DNA of 64,000 nt from Dyella thiooxydans. GTDB lineage: Bacteria > Pseudomonadota > Gammaproteobacteria > Xanthomonadales > Rhodanobacteraceae. A model generated the notes under the pieces. The model searched no databases. It was given only the letters and a program-made list of their open reading frames with translations, and was not told the DNA's origin. Below, one piece after another: positions 36,912 through 46,224 of this stretch. The stretch covers positions 248,001 through 312,000 of the forward strand of contig NZ_CP014841.1 of the NCBI RefSeq assembly GCF_001641285.1, written 5' to 3'. Position 1 is the stretch's first letter; every line of letters begins with the position of its first letter. The position numbers and the translations under genes were made by a program.

Positions 36912-39900
36912 ATGAACCTGCACAGGGAAGTCCATTTCGAAACGGCGATCTGCGACCACCTCGCCGCCCACGGCTGGCTCTACGCCGAAGGCGACGCCCA
37001 GCACTTCGACCGCGCTCACGGTCTGTACCTGCCGGATCTGCTGGCCTGGATCGAAGCGACCCAGCCGGACAGCTGGGAGCGCCTGACCAAGGCGCACGGC
37101 CCGGCCACGGCGGAACGCCTCGCCGAGCGCGTGCGCAAGAACCTGGACGAGCGCGGCTCGCTGGAGGTGCTGCGCCGGGGCGTGGAGATGATCGGGTTGA
37201 AGGCGCCGCTGGCGCTGGTGCAGTTCAAGCCGGCGCTGGCGATGAACCCGGCGCTGGAGCAGCGCTATGCCGCCAACCGCCTGCGCGTGGTGCGGCAGGT
37301 GAAGCATTCACCCAACAACCCGCATGACGCGCTGGACCTGGTGCTGTTCGTCAACGGCATTGCGGTGGCGACGGCGGAGCTGAAGTCCGATTTCACCCAG
37401 AGCGTGGGTGATGCGGTGGACCAGTACCGCTATGACCGCGATCCGAACCCTAAGGGCGGTGTAACCGAGCCGCTGCTGTCGTTCCCCGGCGGCGCGCTGG
37501 TGCATTTCGCGGTGAGCCAGGCCGAGGCGATGATGACCACGCGACTGGCCGGTGCGTCCACGCGCTTCCTGCCTTTCAACCTGGGCCACGACGGCGGCGC
37601 GGGCAACCCGCCCAATCCGGACGGCTTTGCCACCGCCTACCTGTGGGAGCAGGTGTGGGCGCGCGACAGCTGGCTGGAGATCCTGGGTCGCTACCTGATC
37701 GGCAAGCGTGACGACAAGAAGCGGCTCACCAGCGTGATCTTTCCGCGCTACCACCAGCTCGATGCGACGCGGAAGCTGGTGGCCGACGTGCGCGCCAACG
37801 GGCCGGGGAAGCGCTATCTCATCCAGCATTCGGCCGGCTCGGGCAAGACCAACTCCATCGCCTGGAGTGCGCACTTCCTCGCCGACCTGCACGACGATCG
37901 GAACGCCAAACTGTTCGACAGCGTGCTGGTGGTGTCCGACCGCAACGTGCTGGACGCGCAGCTGCAGGAGGCGATCTTCGATTTCGAGCGCACCGCCGGC
38001 GTGGTCGAAACCATCACCAGCGAGCGCGGCAGCAAGAGCGCGCAGCTGCGTGAGGCGCTGGAGGCCGGCAAGAAGATCATCGTGTGCACCATCCAGACTT
38101 TTCCCGCCGCGATGAGCGCCGCCCAGGAACTGGCCAAGACCGAGGGCAAGCGTTTCGCGGTGATCGCCGACGAGGCGCACAGCTCGCAGACGGGTGAGTC
38201 CGCCGCCAAGCTCAAGCAGTTGCTGAGTGCGCAGGAGTGGGCCGAGCTGCAGGACGGCGGCGAGATCGATACCGAAACCATGTTGGCGGCGGGCATGGCC
38301 GCTCGCGCCGGTGGCGAGCAGGGTCTGACCTACGTGGCCTTTACTGCCACGCCCAAGGCCAAGACGCTGGAGTTGTTCGGGCGGCCGGGGCCGGATGGGC
38401 TGCCGCTGCCATTCCACGTGTATTCGATGCGACAGGCGATCGAGGAGGGTTTCATCCTCGACGTGCTGCGCAACTACACCCCTTACAAACTGGCATTCCG
38501 ACTGGCCCACGAAGGCAAGGAATACGACCAGGCCGAGGTCGAGCGCAGCGCAGCGATGAAGGGGATCATGCAGTGGGTACGCCTGCATCCCTACAACATC
38601 GCCGCCAAGGTGCAGATCGTGGTGGAGCACTACCGCGAGCACGTGCAACCGCTGCTGGACGGCAAGGCCAAGGCGATGGTGGTGGTCGGCAGCCGCAAGG
38701 AGGCCGTGCGCTGGCAGAAGGCGGTGCGCGAGTACATCGCGCGGCAGAACTACCCGCTGGGCGTGCTGGTGGCGTTCTCCGGGGAGGTGAACGACCCGGA
38801 CAGCTATCCGCAACCGGTGACCGAGACCAGCACGGATCTCAACCCCGGGCTGAAAGGGCGCGACATCCGCGACGCCTTCGCGCAGCCGGAGTACCACCTG
38901 CTGCTGGTGGCCAACAAGTTCCAGACCGGCTTCGACCAGCCGCTGTTGTGTGGCATGTACGTGGACAAGATGCTGGGCGGCATCCAGGCCGTGCAGACGC
39001 TGTCGCGCCTCAATCGCGCCTACCCGCGCAAGGACACCACCTACATCCTCGATTTCGTCAACGACGCGGACGAGATCCTCAAGGCATTCAAGACCTACTA
39101 CGCCACCGCCGAGCTGGAAGCGGCCACCGATCCGAACATGGTGTTCGACCTGCGCGCCAAGCTCGACGCCAGCGGTCACTACGATAATTTCGAAGTGGAT
39201 CGCGTGGCGAAGATCGAGACCGATCCCGACGCTAGGCAGGCCCAGCTGAGCTCCGCGATGGCGCCAGTCGCCGACCGCCTGCTCAAGCGCTACCGAGCGG
39301 CGCAGCTGGCACGCGCCGATGCGCTGGGGAGCGGCGACGAGCCGGTGGCGCAGGCGCAGAAAGACATCATGGACGCGCTGCAGCTGTTCAAGGGCGACAT
39401 GGGCGCCTATGTGCGGCTGTACGCGTTCCTCTCGCAGATGATCGATTACGGCAACACCGACATCGAGAAGCGCTTCATCTTCTACAAGCGGCTGATCCCG
39501 CTGCTGGAGTTTGGTCGCGAGCGCGAGACGGTGGATCTGTCCAAGGTGGTGCTGACCCATCACACCCTGCGCAGTGCCGGGCGACAGCCGCTGAACCTCA
39601 AGGACGGCAAGGGCGAATACAAGCTGTCGCCGCTCGATGCGGTGGGCAGCGGCTCCGTACAGGACAAGGAAAAGGCGCTGCTGGCCGAGATCATCGAACG
39701 GGTCAACGGCCTGTTCGAGGGGCAGGTCACCGACGGCGACCAACTGGTGTACGTCAACGGCGTGCTCAAGGGAAAGCTGCTGGAGAACGAGACCCTGGTG
39801 CAGCAGGCCGGCAGCAACAGCAAGGAGCAGTTCGCCAGCTCGCCCGACCTTCGCCAGGCCCTGGTCCACGCCATCATGGACGCGCTGGATGCGCATTCGG

Positions 39901-40025
39901 CGATGAGCTCGCAGGCGCTGCGCTCGGAGCGGACCCAGGATGGTTTGATGGACATCCTGCTCGGGCCGGGCCAGCTCTACGAATCCCTGCGTGCACGTGC
40001 CGAGCGGCGCGCTGCACCGCCCTGA
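36912..40025 (+). CDS. hsdR: Type I restriction enzyme R subunit
   Basis: Protein of 1037 residues. The N-terminal nuclease motif is seen as ALDLVLFVNG followed by ATAELKSDF near residue 155. The SF2 motor has Walker A HSAGSGKTNS (about 307), IADEAHSSQ (about 418), the motif III TATPK (about 477) and the late motif QTLSRLNRAYP. The C-terminal part binds the modification core in complete enzymes. HsdR cuts DNA only in complex with HsdM and HsdS, neither of which is in the window. ATG 36912 has GGGGAGCGG upstream, 36 bp after the Fic gene. The gene appears intact. Confidence 0.93.
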   Translation: MNLHREVHFETAICDHLAAHGWLYAEGDAQHFDRAHGLYLPDLLAWIEATQPDSWERLTKAHGPATAERLAERVRKNLDERGSLEVLRRGVEMIGLKAPLALVQFKPALAMNPALEQRYAANRLRVVRQVKHSPNNPHDALDLVLFVNGIAVATAELKSDFTQSVGDAVDQYRYDRDPNPKGGVTEPLLSFPGGALVHFAVSQAEAMMTTRLAGASTRFLPFNLGHDGGAGNPPNPDGFATAYLWEQVWARDSWLEILGRYLIGKRDDKKRLTSVIFPRYHQLDATRKLVADVRANGPGKRYLIQHSAGSGKTNSIAWSAHFLADLHDDRNAKLFDSVLVVSDRNVLDAQLQEAIFDFERTAGVVETITSERGSKSAQLREALEAGKKIIVCTIQTFPAAMSAAQELAKTEGKRFAVIADEAHSSQTGESAAKLKQLLSAQEWAELQDGGEIDTETMLAAGMAARAGGEQGLTYVAFTATPKAKTLELFGRPGPDGLPLPFHVYSMRQAIEEGFILDVLRNYTPYKLAFRLAHEGKEYDQAEVERSAAMKGIMQWVRLHPYNIAAKVQIVVEHYREHVQPLLDGKAKAMVVVGSRKEAVRWQKAVREYIARQNYPLGVLVAFSGEVNDPDSYPQPVTETSTDLNPGLKGRDIRDAFAQPEYHLLLVANKFQTGFDQPLLCGMYVDKMLGGIQAVQTLSRLNRAYPRKDTTYILDFVNDADEILKAFKTYYATAELEAATDPNMVFDLRAKLDASGHYDNFEVDRVAKIETDPDARQAQLSSAMAPVADRLLKRYRAAQLARADALGSGDEPVAQAQKDIMDALQLFKGDMGAYVRLYAFLSQMIDYGNTDIEKRFIFYKRLIPLLEFGRERETVDLSKVVLTHHTLRSAGRQPLNLKDGKGEYKLSPLDAVGSGSVQDKEKALLAEIIERVNGLFEGQVTDGDQLVYVNGVLKGKLLENETLVQQAGSNSKEQFASSPDLRQALVHAIMDALDAHSAMSSQALRSERTQDGLMDILLGPGQLYESLRARAERRAAPP

Positions 40026-40043
40026 GGCAACCCGAAAGCCACC

Positions 40044-40072
40044 AAGGCCCCGCATTGCGGGGCCTTGTCTTT
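40044..40072 (+). terminator. Rho-independent terminator of hsdR
   Basis: Stem AAGGCCCCGC / GCGGGGCCTT around ATT, followed by GTCTTT. Confidence 0.85.
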
Positions 40073-40167
40073 CCGGTGACTTGCCCAGGGTCTGCGTTGC
40101 TTGCGGACATGGGGAGGATTGTCGCCAGGTGGGCCGCACGACGCCCGCGCCGGAAGCGACTGGCGCG

Positions 40168-41916
40168 CTACCCAGGGCAATAGCCGCGAATCTTGTTGAT
40201 CTCGCGTGCGGGGTCGGCGAAATCGAACGAGGCGGGCTTGCCGTCGTCGGCGACGTTGTACCAGACCACGCCGTTGGGAAACATGGCCACGGTGATGCCG
40301 CCGTAGCCGGACATGAAAGGCACCCATGCCGCCGTCTTGCAGTTCAGCAGCTTCTGCACGTTGCGCGCCCAGACGGCGTGCTGATAGCGGAAGGTCTGTT
40401 CCAGCGAGGTCACCGGCAATCCCCGCTGCTCGGGGTTCCGCTGCATGGCGGCGTCCAGCATCTGCGGGTCGAGGATCTGCCGGCCATCCATGCGGCCATG
40501 ATCGGTGTCGAGGAATCGCGCCAGCTTGATGAAGTCGTCGGCGTGCACAAACAGCCCGTAGCCAAAGAACGGTTGCGCGTCGGTGTCGAGGGTGCGTCGA
40601 CTGACGCGGGCCGTCGGGCTCAACTGCAGCGGGGCAAGCACGTCCGGCAGCAGGACGCTGGAAAACACATCCAGGTCCGCCTGGCCTGTCTGGGTGCGCA
40701 GGAACCGGTTGAGCATGATGCCCAGCAGGTAGGTGTCGGAGGTGTGATAGACCCAGCGGCTGCCGGGCGGCGCACTGCGCGGCCACGACGAACACGCCGC
40801 CCGAAGCTTGCCCGCGTTGGTCAGCGGCCGCAGCAGGGCCGCGACCTTGGGCGAATCCTCGTCGGCCATGTAGTCGGCCGAGCCATAGTTGCCGCTGGCC
40901 ATGTCCAGCAGGTTCATGAAGCTGACGTCGCGCCAGCGCGCTGCCGCGCATGCCGGGGTGGGGGCATAGTCGCCGACGTGCTGCTGCATCACACCGGGCC
41001 AGCGTTGCTGCATGCGCATGGCGGCGATGCCGGCCACGATGGTTTTCGCGGTCGAGTACGACGGCAGGTCCATCACCTGGCAATACGGGTAGTCGCCGTG
41101 CCGGGTGGGGCACGGCGAGGCATAGTCGACGCCGTCGACATACAGCCCATAGCGGGTGCGTGCCGTCGGGTCACCGATCGCCAGCCGGGCGAGGTCGAGG
41201 TCCGGGTAGGCTGCTTTCAAGGCGGACAGCGGCCGGGTCGGCAGCCGGGCGGCGAGTTCAGTGCGGTAGGCGGCGACGATCGCGGCCTTGTTGGCCACGG
41301 CTCCCGGGAGGTAACGCGCCTGCAGGAAACCCCACATGTCCATGTGCAGGTAGCGGCAGGTCTCGCTGCTCACCTGGAAGGCGGCATGCGCCAGTGCGCC
41401 CTGTGCGTTGAACAGCAGCATCAGCACGCCGTTGCTGGTGCAGTTCTGGTTCTTCTGCGCCAGCGAGAACGGAATGGCTGCGCGGGTGTAGCCCCGGTCG
41501 CCCGGTTCGTCCCACACTTTGCCGGGCTCCAGGATGAACTCCCACCATGGGTGGTCGCTCGGAATCGGTCCGCGGCGCACCGGAATCAGCGTGTCCTTGT
41601 CCTGCACGAACGCATAGTCGAAATCCTGCGGGATCGTGCGCGCCTGCCGGTAGTCCGCCTCGGTGAAGGCGAGGAAATCCGTGTCGGCCAGCAAGGTGCG
41701 CGTCTGCGGCTGGCCGGAGAGCTGCAGGCGGCCTTCGAACCGATGCGTCGCCGGCAGGCTGGCTTCATCGGGCGCGAACGCGGACAGGTCGACGCTGCTG
41801 CGATAGCCCTGGCCCGATTGCATGGCCTTGAAGTCGAGCGTCCCGCGTGCCTGCAGCGCCGTTGCGCCAAGCAGCAACAGCGTCGCAAGACACGCGTCGA
41901 GCGGCCATCTGCGCAT
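40168..41916 (-). CDS. Exported serine hydrolase, beta-lactamase-like
   Basis: Protein of 582 residues with a signal peptide (about 1-24, LDACLATLLLLGATALQA). The C-terminal half has a class-C beta-lactamase/esterase fold: the nucleophile motif SYSTAKTI near residue 288, YHTSDTYLLG as a possible tyrosine motif, and MSGYGGITVAMFPNG near the end. The N-terminal 250 residues are of unknown fold. A periplasmic amidase, esterase or peptidase acting on the imported substrate would fit the operon. ATG 41916 lies one base after the gabD-like stop with GGTGGGA upstream; GTG 41928 is an alternative. Last gene of the operon. Confidence 0.85.
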   Translation of the reverse strand: MRRWPLDACLATLLLLGATALQARGTLDFKAMQSGQGYRSSVDLSAFAPDEASLPATHRFEGRLQLSGQPQTRTLLADTDFLAFTEADYRQARTIPQDFDYAFVQDKDTLIPVRRGPIPSDHPWWEFILEPGKVWDEPGDRGYTRAAIPFSLAQKNQNCTSNGVLMLLFNAQGALAHAAFQVSSETCRYLHMDMWGFLQARYLPGAVANKAAIVAAYRTELAARLPTRPLSALKAAYPDLDLARLAIGDPTARTRYGLYVDGVDYASPCPTRHGDYPYCQVMDLPSYSTAKTIVAGIAAMRMQQRWPGVMQQHVGDYAPTPACAAARWRDVSFMNLLDMASGNYGSADYMADEDSPKVAALLRPLTNAGKLRAACSSWPRSAPPGSRWVYHTSDTYLLGIMLNRFLRTQTGQADLDVFSSVLLPDVLAPLQLSPTARVSRRTLDTDAQPFFGYGLFVHADDFIKLARFLDTDHGRMDGRQILDPQMLDAAMQRNPEQRGLPVTSLEQTFRYQHAVWARNVQKLLNCKTAAWVPFMSGYGGITVAMFPNGVVWYNVADDGKPASFDFADPAREINKIRGYCPG

Positions 41917-41917
41917 C

Positions 41918-43402
41918 TCAGATCCCACCGATGCAGGCGTACTTGATCTCGGTGTAATCGTGCAGGCCGTACTTGGAGCCCTCGCGGCCGAAACCGGATT
42001 GCTTGATGCCGCCGAACGGCGCCACCTCGGTGGAGATGAGGCCGGTATTCACGCCCACGATGCCGCATTCGAGGGCCTCGGTGACGCGCCAGCAGCGCCC
42101 GAGATCGCGGGTGTAGAAGTAACCGGCCAGGCCCGCCTCGGTGGCGTTGGCCATGGCGATCACCTGCTGTTCGCTGTCGAAGCGGATCAGCGGCGCCACC
42201 GGGCCGAAGGTTTCCTCCTGTGCCACCAGCATGTCGACGCTCGCGTCGAGCAACACCGTCGGCTCGTAGAACATCCCGCCCAGCGCATGGCGCCTGCCGC
42301 CCATGGCAACGCGTGCGCCCTTGGCACAGGCGTCCGCGACATGCTGCTCGACCTTGAGCATCGCCTTTTCATCGATCAGCGGGCCCTGCTCCGTGGGGCC
42401 GGCCAGACCGTCACCGACGCGCAACGCGGACACGGCCGCCATCAACTTTTCCGCGAATGCGTCGTAGACATCGGCATGCACGAACAGGCGATTGGCGCAG
42501 ACGCAGGTTTGGCCGCTGTTGCGGTACTTGCTGGCCATCGCGCCGGCCACCGCGGCATCCAGGTCGGCATCCTCGAACACGATGAACGGGGCGTTGCCGC
42601 CCAGCTCCAGAGAGACGCGCTTCATCCCCGGCGCGCATTGGGCCAACAGCCGTTTGCCCACCCCGGTCGAGCCGGTAAAGCTGATCTTCCGGACCGCAGG
42701 ATGGGACGTCATGGTTTCGCCGATGGCCGCCGCATCCTGGCCGGTGACGATGTTGAGCACACCCCTGGGCATTCCCGCGCGCATCGCCAATTCGGCGATC
42801 GCCAGCGCCGAATATGGTGTCTGCAGCGCCGGCTTGCACACCACGGTGCATCCGGCCGCGAGCGCCGGTCCGATCTTTCGGCCGAGCATGGCCGACGGGA
42901 AATTCCACGGTGTGATCGCGGCGACCACGCCGATGGGCTGACGCAGTACGAGGATGCGCTTGTCGCTGGCGTGCGCGGGGATGACGTCGCCGTACAGCCG
43001 CTTTCCCTCTTCGGCGAACCACTCCAGAAAAGCCGCGGAATAGGCAATTTCCCCGCGCGCCTCGGCCAGCGGCTTGCCCTGCTCGGCCGTCATCAGGCGG
43101 GCCAGGTCGTCCTGGTGCTGGAGCATCAGGTCGTGCATCTTGCGCAGGATGTGTGCGCGCTGTTTTGCCGTCAGCGCCGCCCAGGCGGGGAGGGCAGCCT
43201 GCGCGGCTTCGATCGCACGCGTGGTCTCGGTCGCGCCCATGTCGGGAACCGTGCCCAGGCGTGCGCCGCTGGCCGGGTTGTGCACTGTGCAGACGGCACC
43301 GCCGTCGGCGTCACGCCAGGAGCCATCGATCAGGCACTGCGTGCGCAGCAGGGTGGGGTCGACGAGCGACAGGGAAGGGTGCGAGTCGAGAGGCTCGTTC
43401 AT
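41918..43402 (-). CDS. gabD: Succinate-semialdehyde dehydrogenase (GabD-like)
   Basis: Protein of 494 residues of the aldehyde dehydrogenase superfamily. ITPWNFPSAMLGRKIGPALA (cofactor region), the catalytic glutamate in SLELGGNAPF and the catalytic cysteine in NSGQTCVCANR are all present, as is the closing FGGIKQSGFGREGS. The similarity pattern is that of GabD. With gabT in the same operon it would oxidise succinate semialdehyde from GABA to succinate. ATG 43402 overlaps the MFS gene stop by four bases. Confidence 0.9.
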   Translation of the reverse strand: MNEPLDSHPSLSLVDPTLLRTQCLIDGSWRDADGGAVCTVHNPASGARLGTVPDMGATETTRAIEAAQAALPAWAALTAKQRAHILRKMHDLMLQHQDDLARLMTAEQGKPLAEARGEIAYSAAFLEWFAEEGKRLYGDVIPAHASDKRILVLRQPIGVVAAITPWNFPSAMLGRKIGPALAAGCTVVCKPALQTPYSALAIAELAMRAGMPRGVLNIVTGQDAAAIGETMTSHPAVRKISFTGSTGVGKRLLAQCAPGMKRVSLELGGNAPFIVFEDADLDAAVAGAMASKYRNSGQTCVCANRLFVHADVYDAFAEKLMAAVSALRVGDGLAGPTEQGPLIDEKAMLKVEQHVADACAKGARVAMGGRRHALGGMFYEPTVLLDASVDMLVAQEETFGPVAPLIRFDSEQQVIAMANATEAGLAGYFYTRDLGRCWRVTEALECGIVGVNTGLISTEVAPFGGIKQSGFGREGSKYGLHDYTEIKYACIGGI

Positions 43403-44595
43403 CGTGCGTGCTCCGGGGAATCAATGCGACGCGCCGCCAGCAACGTAGCTGCGGCAGAGGCGGCCAGCACAGCCAGCGCCGCCGTTATCAGGAAGTGGAA
43501 TTGGCCGCTGCCCAGCACCAGCCCGGCTGCCAGCGGGCCGCTGGCAAGGCCGAGGTGGGAGATGAACCCGGCCAGCGACGTCAGGCGACCACTGGCATCG
43601 ATGCTCGAGGCCATGCCGAACAGGTACGGCACCACAAACGACCAGGTGATGCCGGTACCCACGTTGGCGATGAAGTAGATGGCGCCGGACGCGCTCCCAT
43701 AGAACCCGACCGTTCCGACCAGGGTGAGCACGAAGGCGATCCACAGCGGCTGAAAGCGTCCGAATCGCTCGCCCATGAACACCACCAGCAGCGCGCCGAG
43801 GATCGCCACCCAGGTTGCCCAGCCCAGCGCCTGGCCGATGAACGCGCGCGACAGCCCGGCGTGCTCGCCGAGACCGATGATGAAGGCCAGCAGCGCCATG
43901 TTGGCGGCCTGAAACAGGAACAACCCCAGCATGACCAGGCTGACGGTGAGCCTCTTGCGCGTGCCTATCGGCTGGTAGGCGATGCTGCCGGCGCCCTTGC
44001 CGGTCTCGATCCGCGGGATGGCGAGGATCGCCAGCAAGGCTAGGCAGGAAACCCCGGCCAGCGACAGGAACAGGATCTTCGCGCCAAGTGCAGGCACCAG
44101 CGGCGGCAACAGCATCATGCCGAGACCGCCGAGCCCGAACTGCACGGCCAGCAACATGCCAAACGCACGATCCGGCGAAGCGGTCCGCGCCATCACCGCA
44201 TAGATCAGGCCCGTCGCCATGCCGCCGAGCAGACCGTCCAGTCCACGCAAGGCGATCATCAGCCAGGGGGCGTGGACCAGGGTCGACAGCAGATCGATGC
44301 CGATCATGGCGGCCAGCAGGACCACCACGGCCGGCTTCCAGCGCAGGCGCCCGACCAGGAATACCGCGATCAGCGCACCGGCCGTGGCGCCATAGGTGTT
44401 CGCCGCACCGACCATGCCGGCCTGGGCGTTGCTGAAAGCGAGGCCGGTCACCAGGCCGTCGACGATCGCCGCCATCAGGTTGACGTAGAAGAAGCCGGCG
44501 GTCGCGACCAGCGCCAGCAGCGCATACATCCACAGGCTGTCGAGCCGCTTTGCCGGCCCGGCGGCCTGCTCCCTGTGGCGAGTCCCCGCGCTCAC
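43399..44595 (-). CDS. MFS transporter
   Basis: Protein of 398 residues with about 12 hydrophobic segments. It has a charged cytoplasmic N-terminus (TRHREQAAGPAKRLD), a first segment MYALLALVATAGFFYVNL and a central loop around residue 205 (IPRIETGKGAGS). The loop-2 signature is weak (VGRLRWKPAVVV). The substrate cannot be read from sequence. Context suggests inner-membrane uptake of the compound brought in by the TonB-dependent receptor or of its breakdown product. The GTG start at 44595 overlaps the sulfotransferase gene by four bases. Confidence 0.88.
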   Translation of the reverse strand: MSAGTRHREQAAGPAKRLDSLWMYALLALVATAGFFYVNLMAAIVDGLVTGLAFSNAQAGMVGAANTYGATAGALIAVFLVGRLRWKPAVVVLLAAMIGIDLLSTLVHAPWLMIALRGLDGLLGGMATGLIYAVMARTASPDRAFGMLLAVQFGLGGLGMMLLPPLVPALGAKILFLSLAGVSCLALLAILAIPRIETGKGAGSIAYQPIGTRKRLTVSLVMLGLFLFQAANMALLAFIIGLGEHAGLSRAFIGQALGWATWVAILGALLVVFMGERFGRFQPLWIAFVLTLVGTVGFYGSASGAIYFIANVGTGITWSFVVPYLFGMASSIDASGRLTSLAGFISHLGLASGPLAAGLVLGSGQFHFLITAALAVLAASAAATLLAARRIDSPEHAR

Positions 44596-46220
44596 TCGCG
44601 GTGGCCCGTGTCATGAACCTCGACGGTGATGCCGGCGGATTCGAACATTTCGCGAAGCGGCGCCAGTTGCTGGCGATAGTTTTTCCACAACCCCATCGAT
44701 GAGCGATAGATCGGCTGACGCACCTGTGCCGCGCTGGCGGTCAGCGAGGGCTGGCGGTTGCGCTCGAACGCCATGCAGGCCTCCTCCCACGGCAACCCCA
44801 GGTGCGCCACCAGGCGGCGACTGACGGGCTCCTGATCCTCGATCAAGTCTTCGTAGTCGATTTCCAGATAGCGCTCTGCTGGCAGCACGCGACGCCAGTG
44901 GGTCATCAAGGTGTTCCACGCCAGCCAGTAGCGCCCCAGGTCGTCCAGCGCGTAGGAAAACGGGTAAGCCATGCGGAACAGCGTCTTGTACATGGCGTAG
45001 CACACGTCCATCGGGTGGCGCCGCACATGGATGATGCGCGCCTGCGGCATGGCTGCCGCCACCAGCCCCAGGTAGAGGAAGTTGGTCGGCGTCTTGTCGA
45101 TCTGCATGGCGCCGGAAGCAGGCGGCAGATGACCGCAATAGCGCCGTCCCAGGGCCGCCGGATCGAGCGTGGCGGACAACCGGATCAGCTCGGCCTTGCT
45201 GCGTGCCGCGCCTGCCTCGCGCACTACCGACATCGCCAGGTCCGTGGTCTCGCCGCGGCTGACCACCGCGCTGTGCGAACTGAGGATGCGGTCCACCAGC
45301 GTCGTGCCGCTGCGCGGCAGGCCGACGATGAACACGGGCCGCGGATCGGCATGGCCCGGTGCGGCCGCCGCCAGTTGCTCGGCATCGAAGGCCTCCGCGA
45401 TCAGGCGCATGGTGTCGATGTCCTCTTCGACCCGATAGCTCAGGCGACTGCGGCGCAGGTCGGCGCCGCGCCTGAGCGCCGCGAACGAGGCGTCGTGACG
45501 GCCGAGGTCCTCCTGTTCCTTGGCCAGCGCGAAGTACAGCGGTACCGGGTCGGCCTGGCCGCCATCGGGCAGTTGCAGGCGCCGTTCGATTTCCACCACG
45601 TGATTGCGCTCGGCAGTCTGCTTGCGCAGGGTGGCGCGGTTGTACCAGGCGTCGCTGTCGTCCGGCTTCAGCGCGATCACTTTGTCCAGCGCCGCCTCCG
45701 CGTCCTGCAGCTTGCCCAGCGCGATCAGGCTGGTGGCGTGGTTGTAGATCGCGCCGGGGTCGGCCGGCTGCAGCGCGCGTGCCCGTGCCTGGCAGCACTC
45801 CGCGTCGACGTGTTGCCCGAGCGCAGTGAGGCGCTGCGCGATGTCCTGCAGCAGTCGTGCATGACGGATGTCGGGCTTCGCCTGCAGCACCCGCAGGTTG
45901 GCCAGTGCTTCCTCATTGCGCCCCAGTTGCAGCAAGGCATCGATGCGCAGCATGCGGGGCGCCGGATCATGCCGGTCCAGCGCCAGTGCGGCATCGGCCG
46001 TGTCCAGTGCTTCCGCCGCCTGGCCTTCGCGACACAATGCGTGGCCCAGCAGCACCCGGATCGGCACGCTGCGAGGCCATTGGCTGCTGGCCTGCATCGC
46101 CATCGCCCTCGCAGCGCCGATATCGCCGCGCTGCAAGAGCGACTCGACGCGGTGCACTGCCTGCAGCTCGTGCATATCCGCTGCTGCCATCACACTGTCC
46201 GTGGCGCCGTTGGCTGACAT
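44592..46220 (-). CDS. TPR-repeat protein with C-terminal sulfotransferase domain
   Basis: Protein of 542 residues. The N-terminal half is a TPR solenoid (about 20-260; NHATSLIALGKLQDAEAALD is one repeat). The C-terminal half is a sulfotransferase fold: the 5'-phosphosulfate loop GLPRSGTTLVDRIL near residue 298 and the 3'-phosphate region IIHVRRHPMDVCYAMY. Proteins of this layout are common beside TonB-dependent receptors in sphingomonads and Xanthomonadales, where their substrate is unknown. It starts four bases after the receptor stop and overlaps the MFS gene. Confidence 0.9.
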   Translation of the reverse strand: MSANGATDSVMAAADMHELQAVHRVESLLQRGDIGAARAMAMQASSQWPRSVPIRVLLGHALCREGQAAEALDTADAALALDRHDPAPRMLRIDALLQLGRNEEALANLRVLQAKPDIRHARLLQDIAQRLTALGQHVDAECCQARARALQPADPGAIYNHATSLIALGKLQDAEAALDKVIALKPDDSDAWYNRATLRKQTAERNHVVEIERRLQLPDGGQADPVPLYFALAKEQEDLGRHDASFAALRRGADLRRSRLSYRVEEDIDTMRLIAEAFDAEQLAAAAPGHADPRPVFIVGLPRSGTTLVDRILSSHSAVVSRGETTDLAMSVVREAGAARSKAELIRLSATLDPAALGRRYCGHLPPASGAMQIDKTPTNFLYLGLVAAAMPQARIIHVRRHPMDVCYAMYKTLFRMAYPFSYALDDLGRYWLAWNTLMTHWRRVLPAERYLEIDYEDLIEDQEPVSRRLVAHLGLPWEEACMAFERNRQPSLTASAAQVRQPIYRSSMGLWKNYRQQLAPLREMFESAGITVEVHDTGHRE

Positions 46221-46224
46221 GGAA

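Noticed and set aside
37308-40139. Minus-strand open frame of 943 codons opposite hsdR
   Set aside because: Antisense shadow; the plus strand carries the complete helicase motifs.
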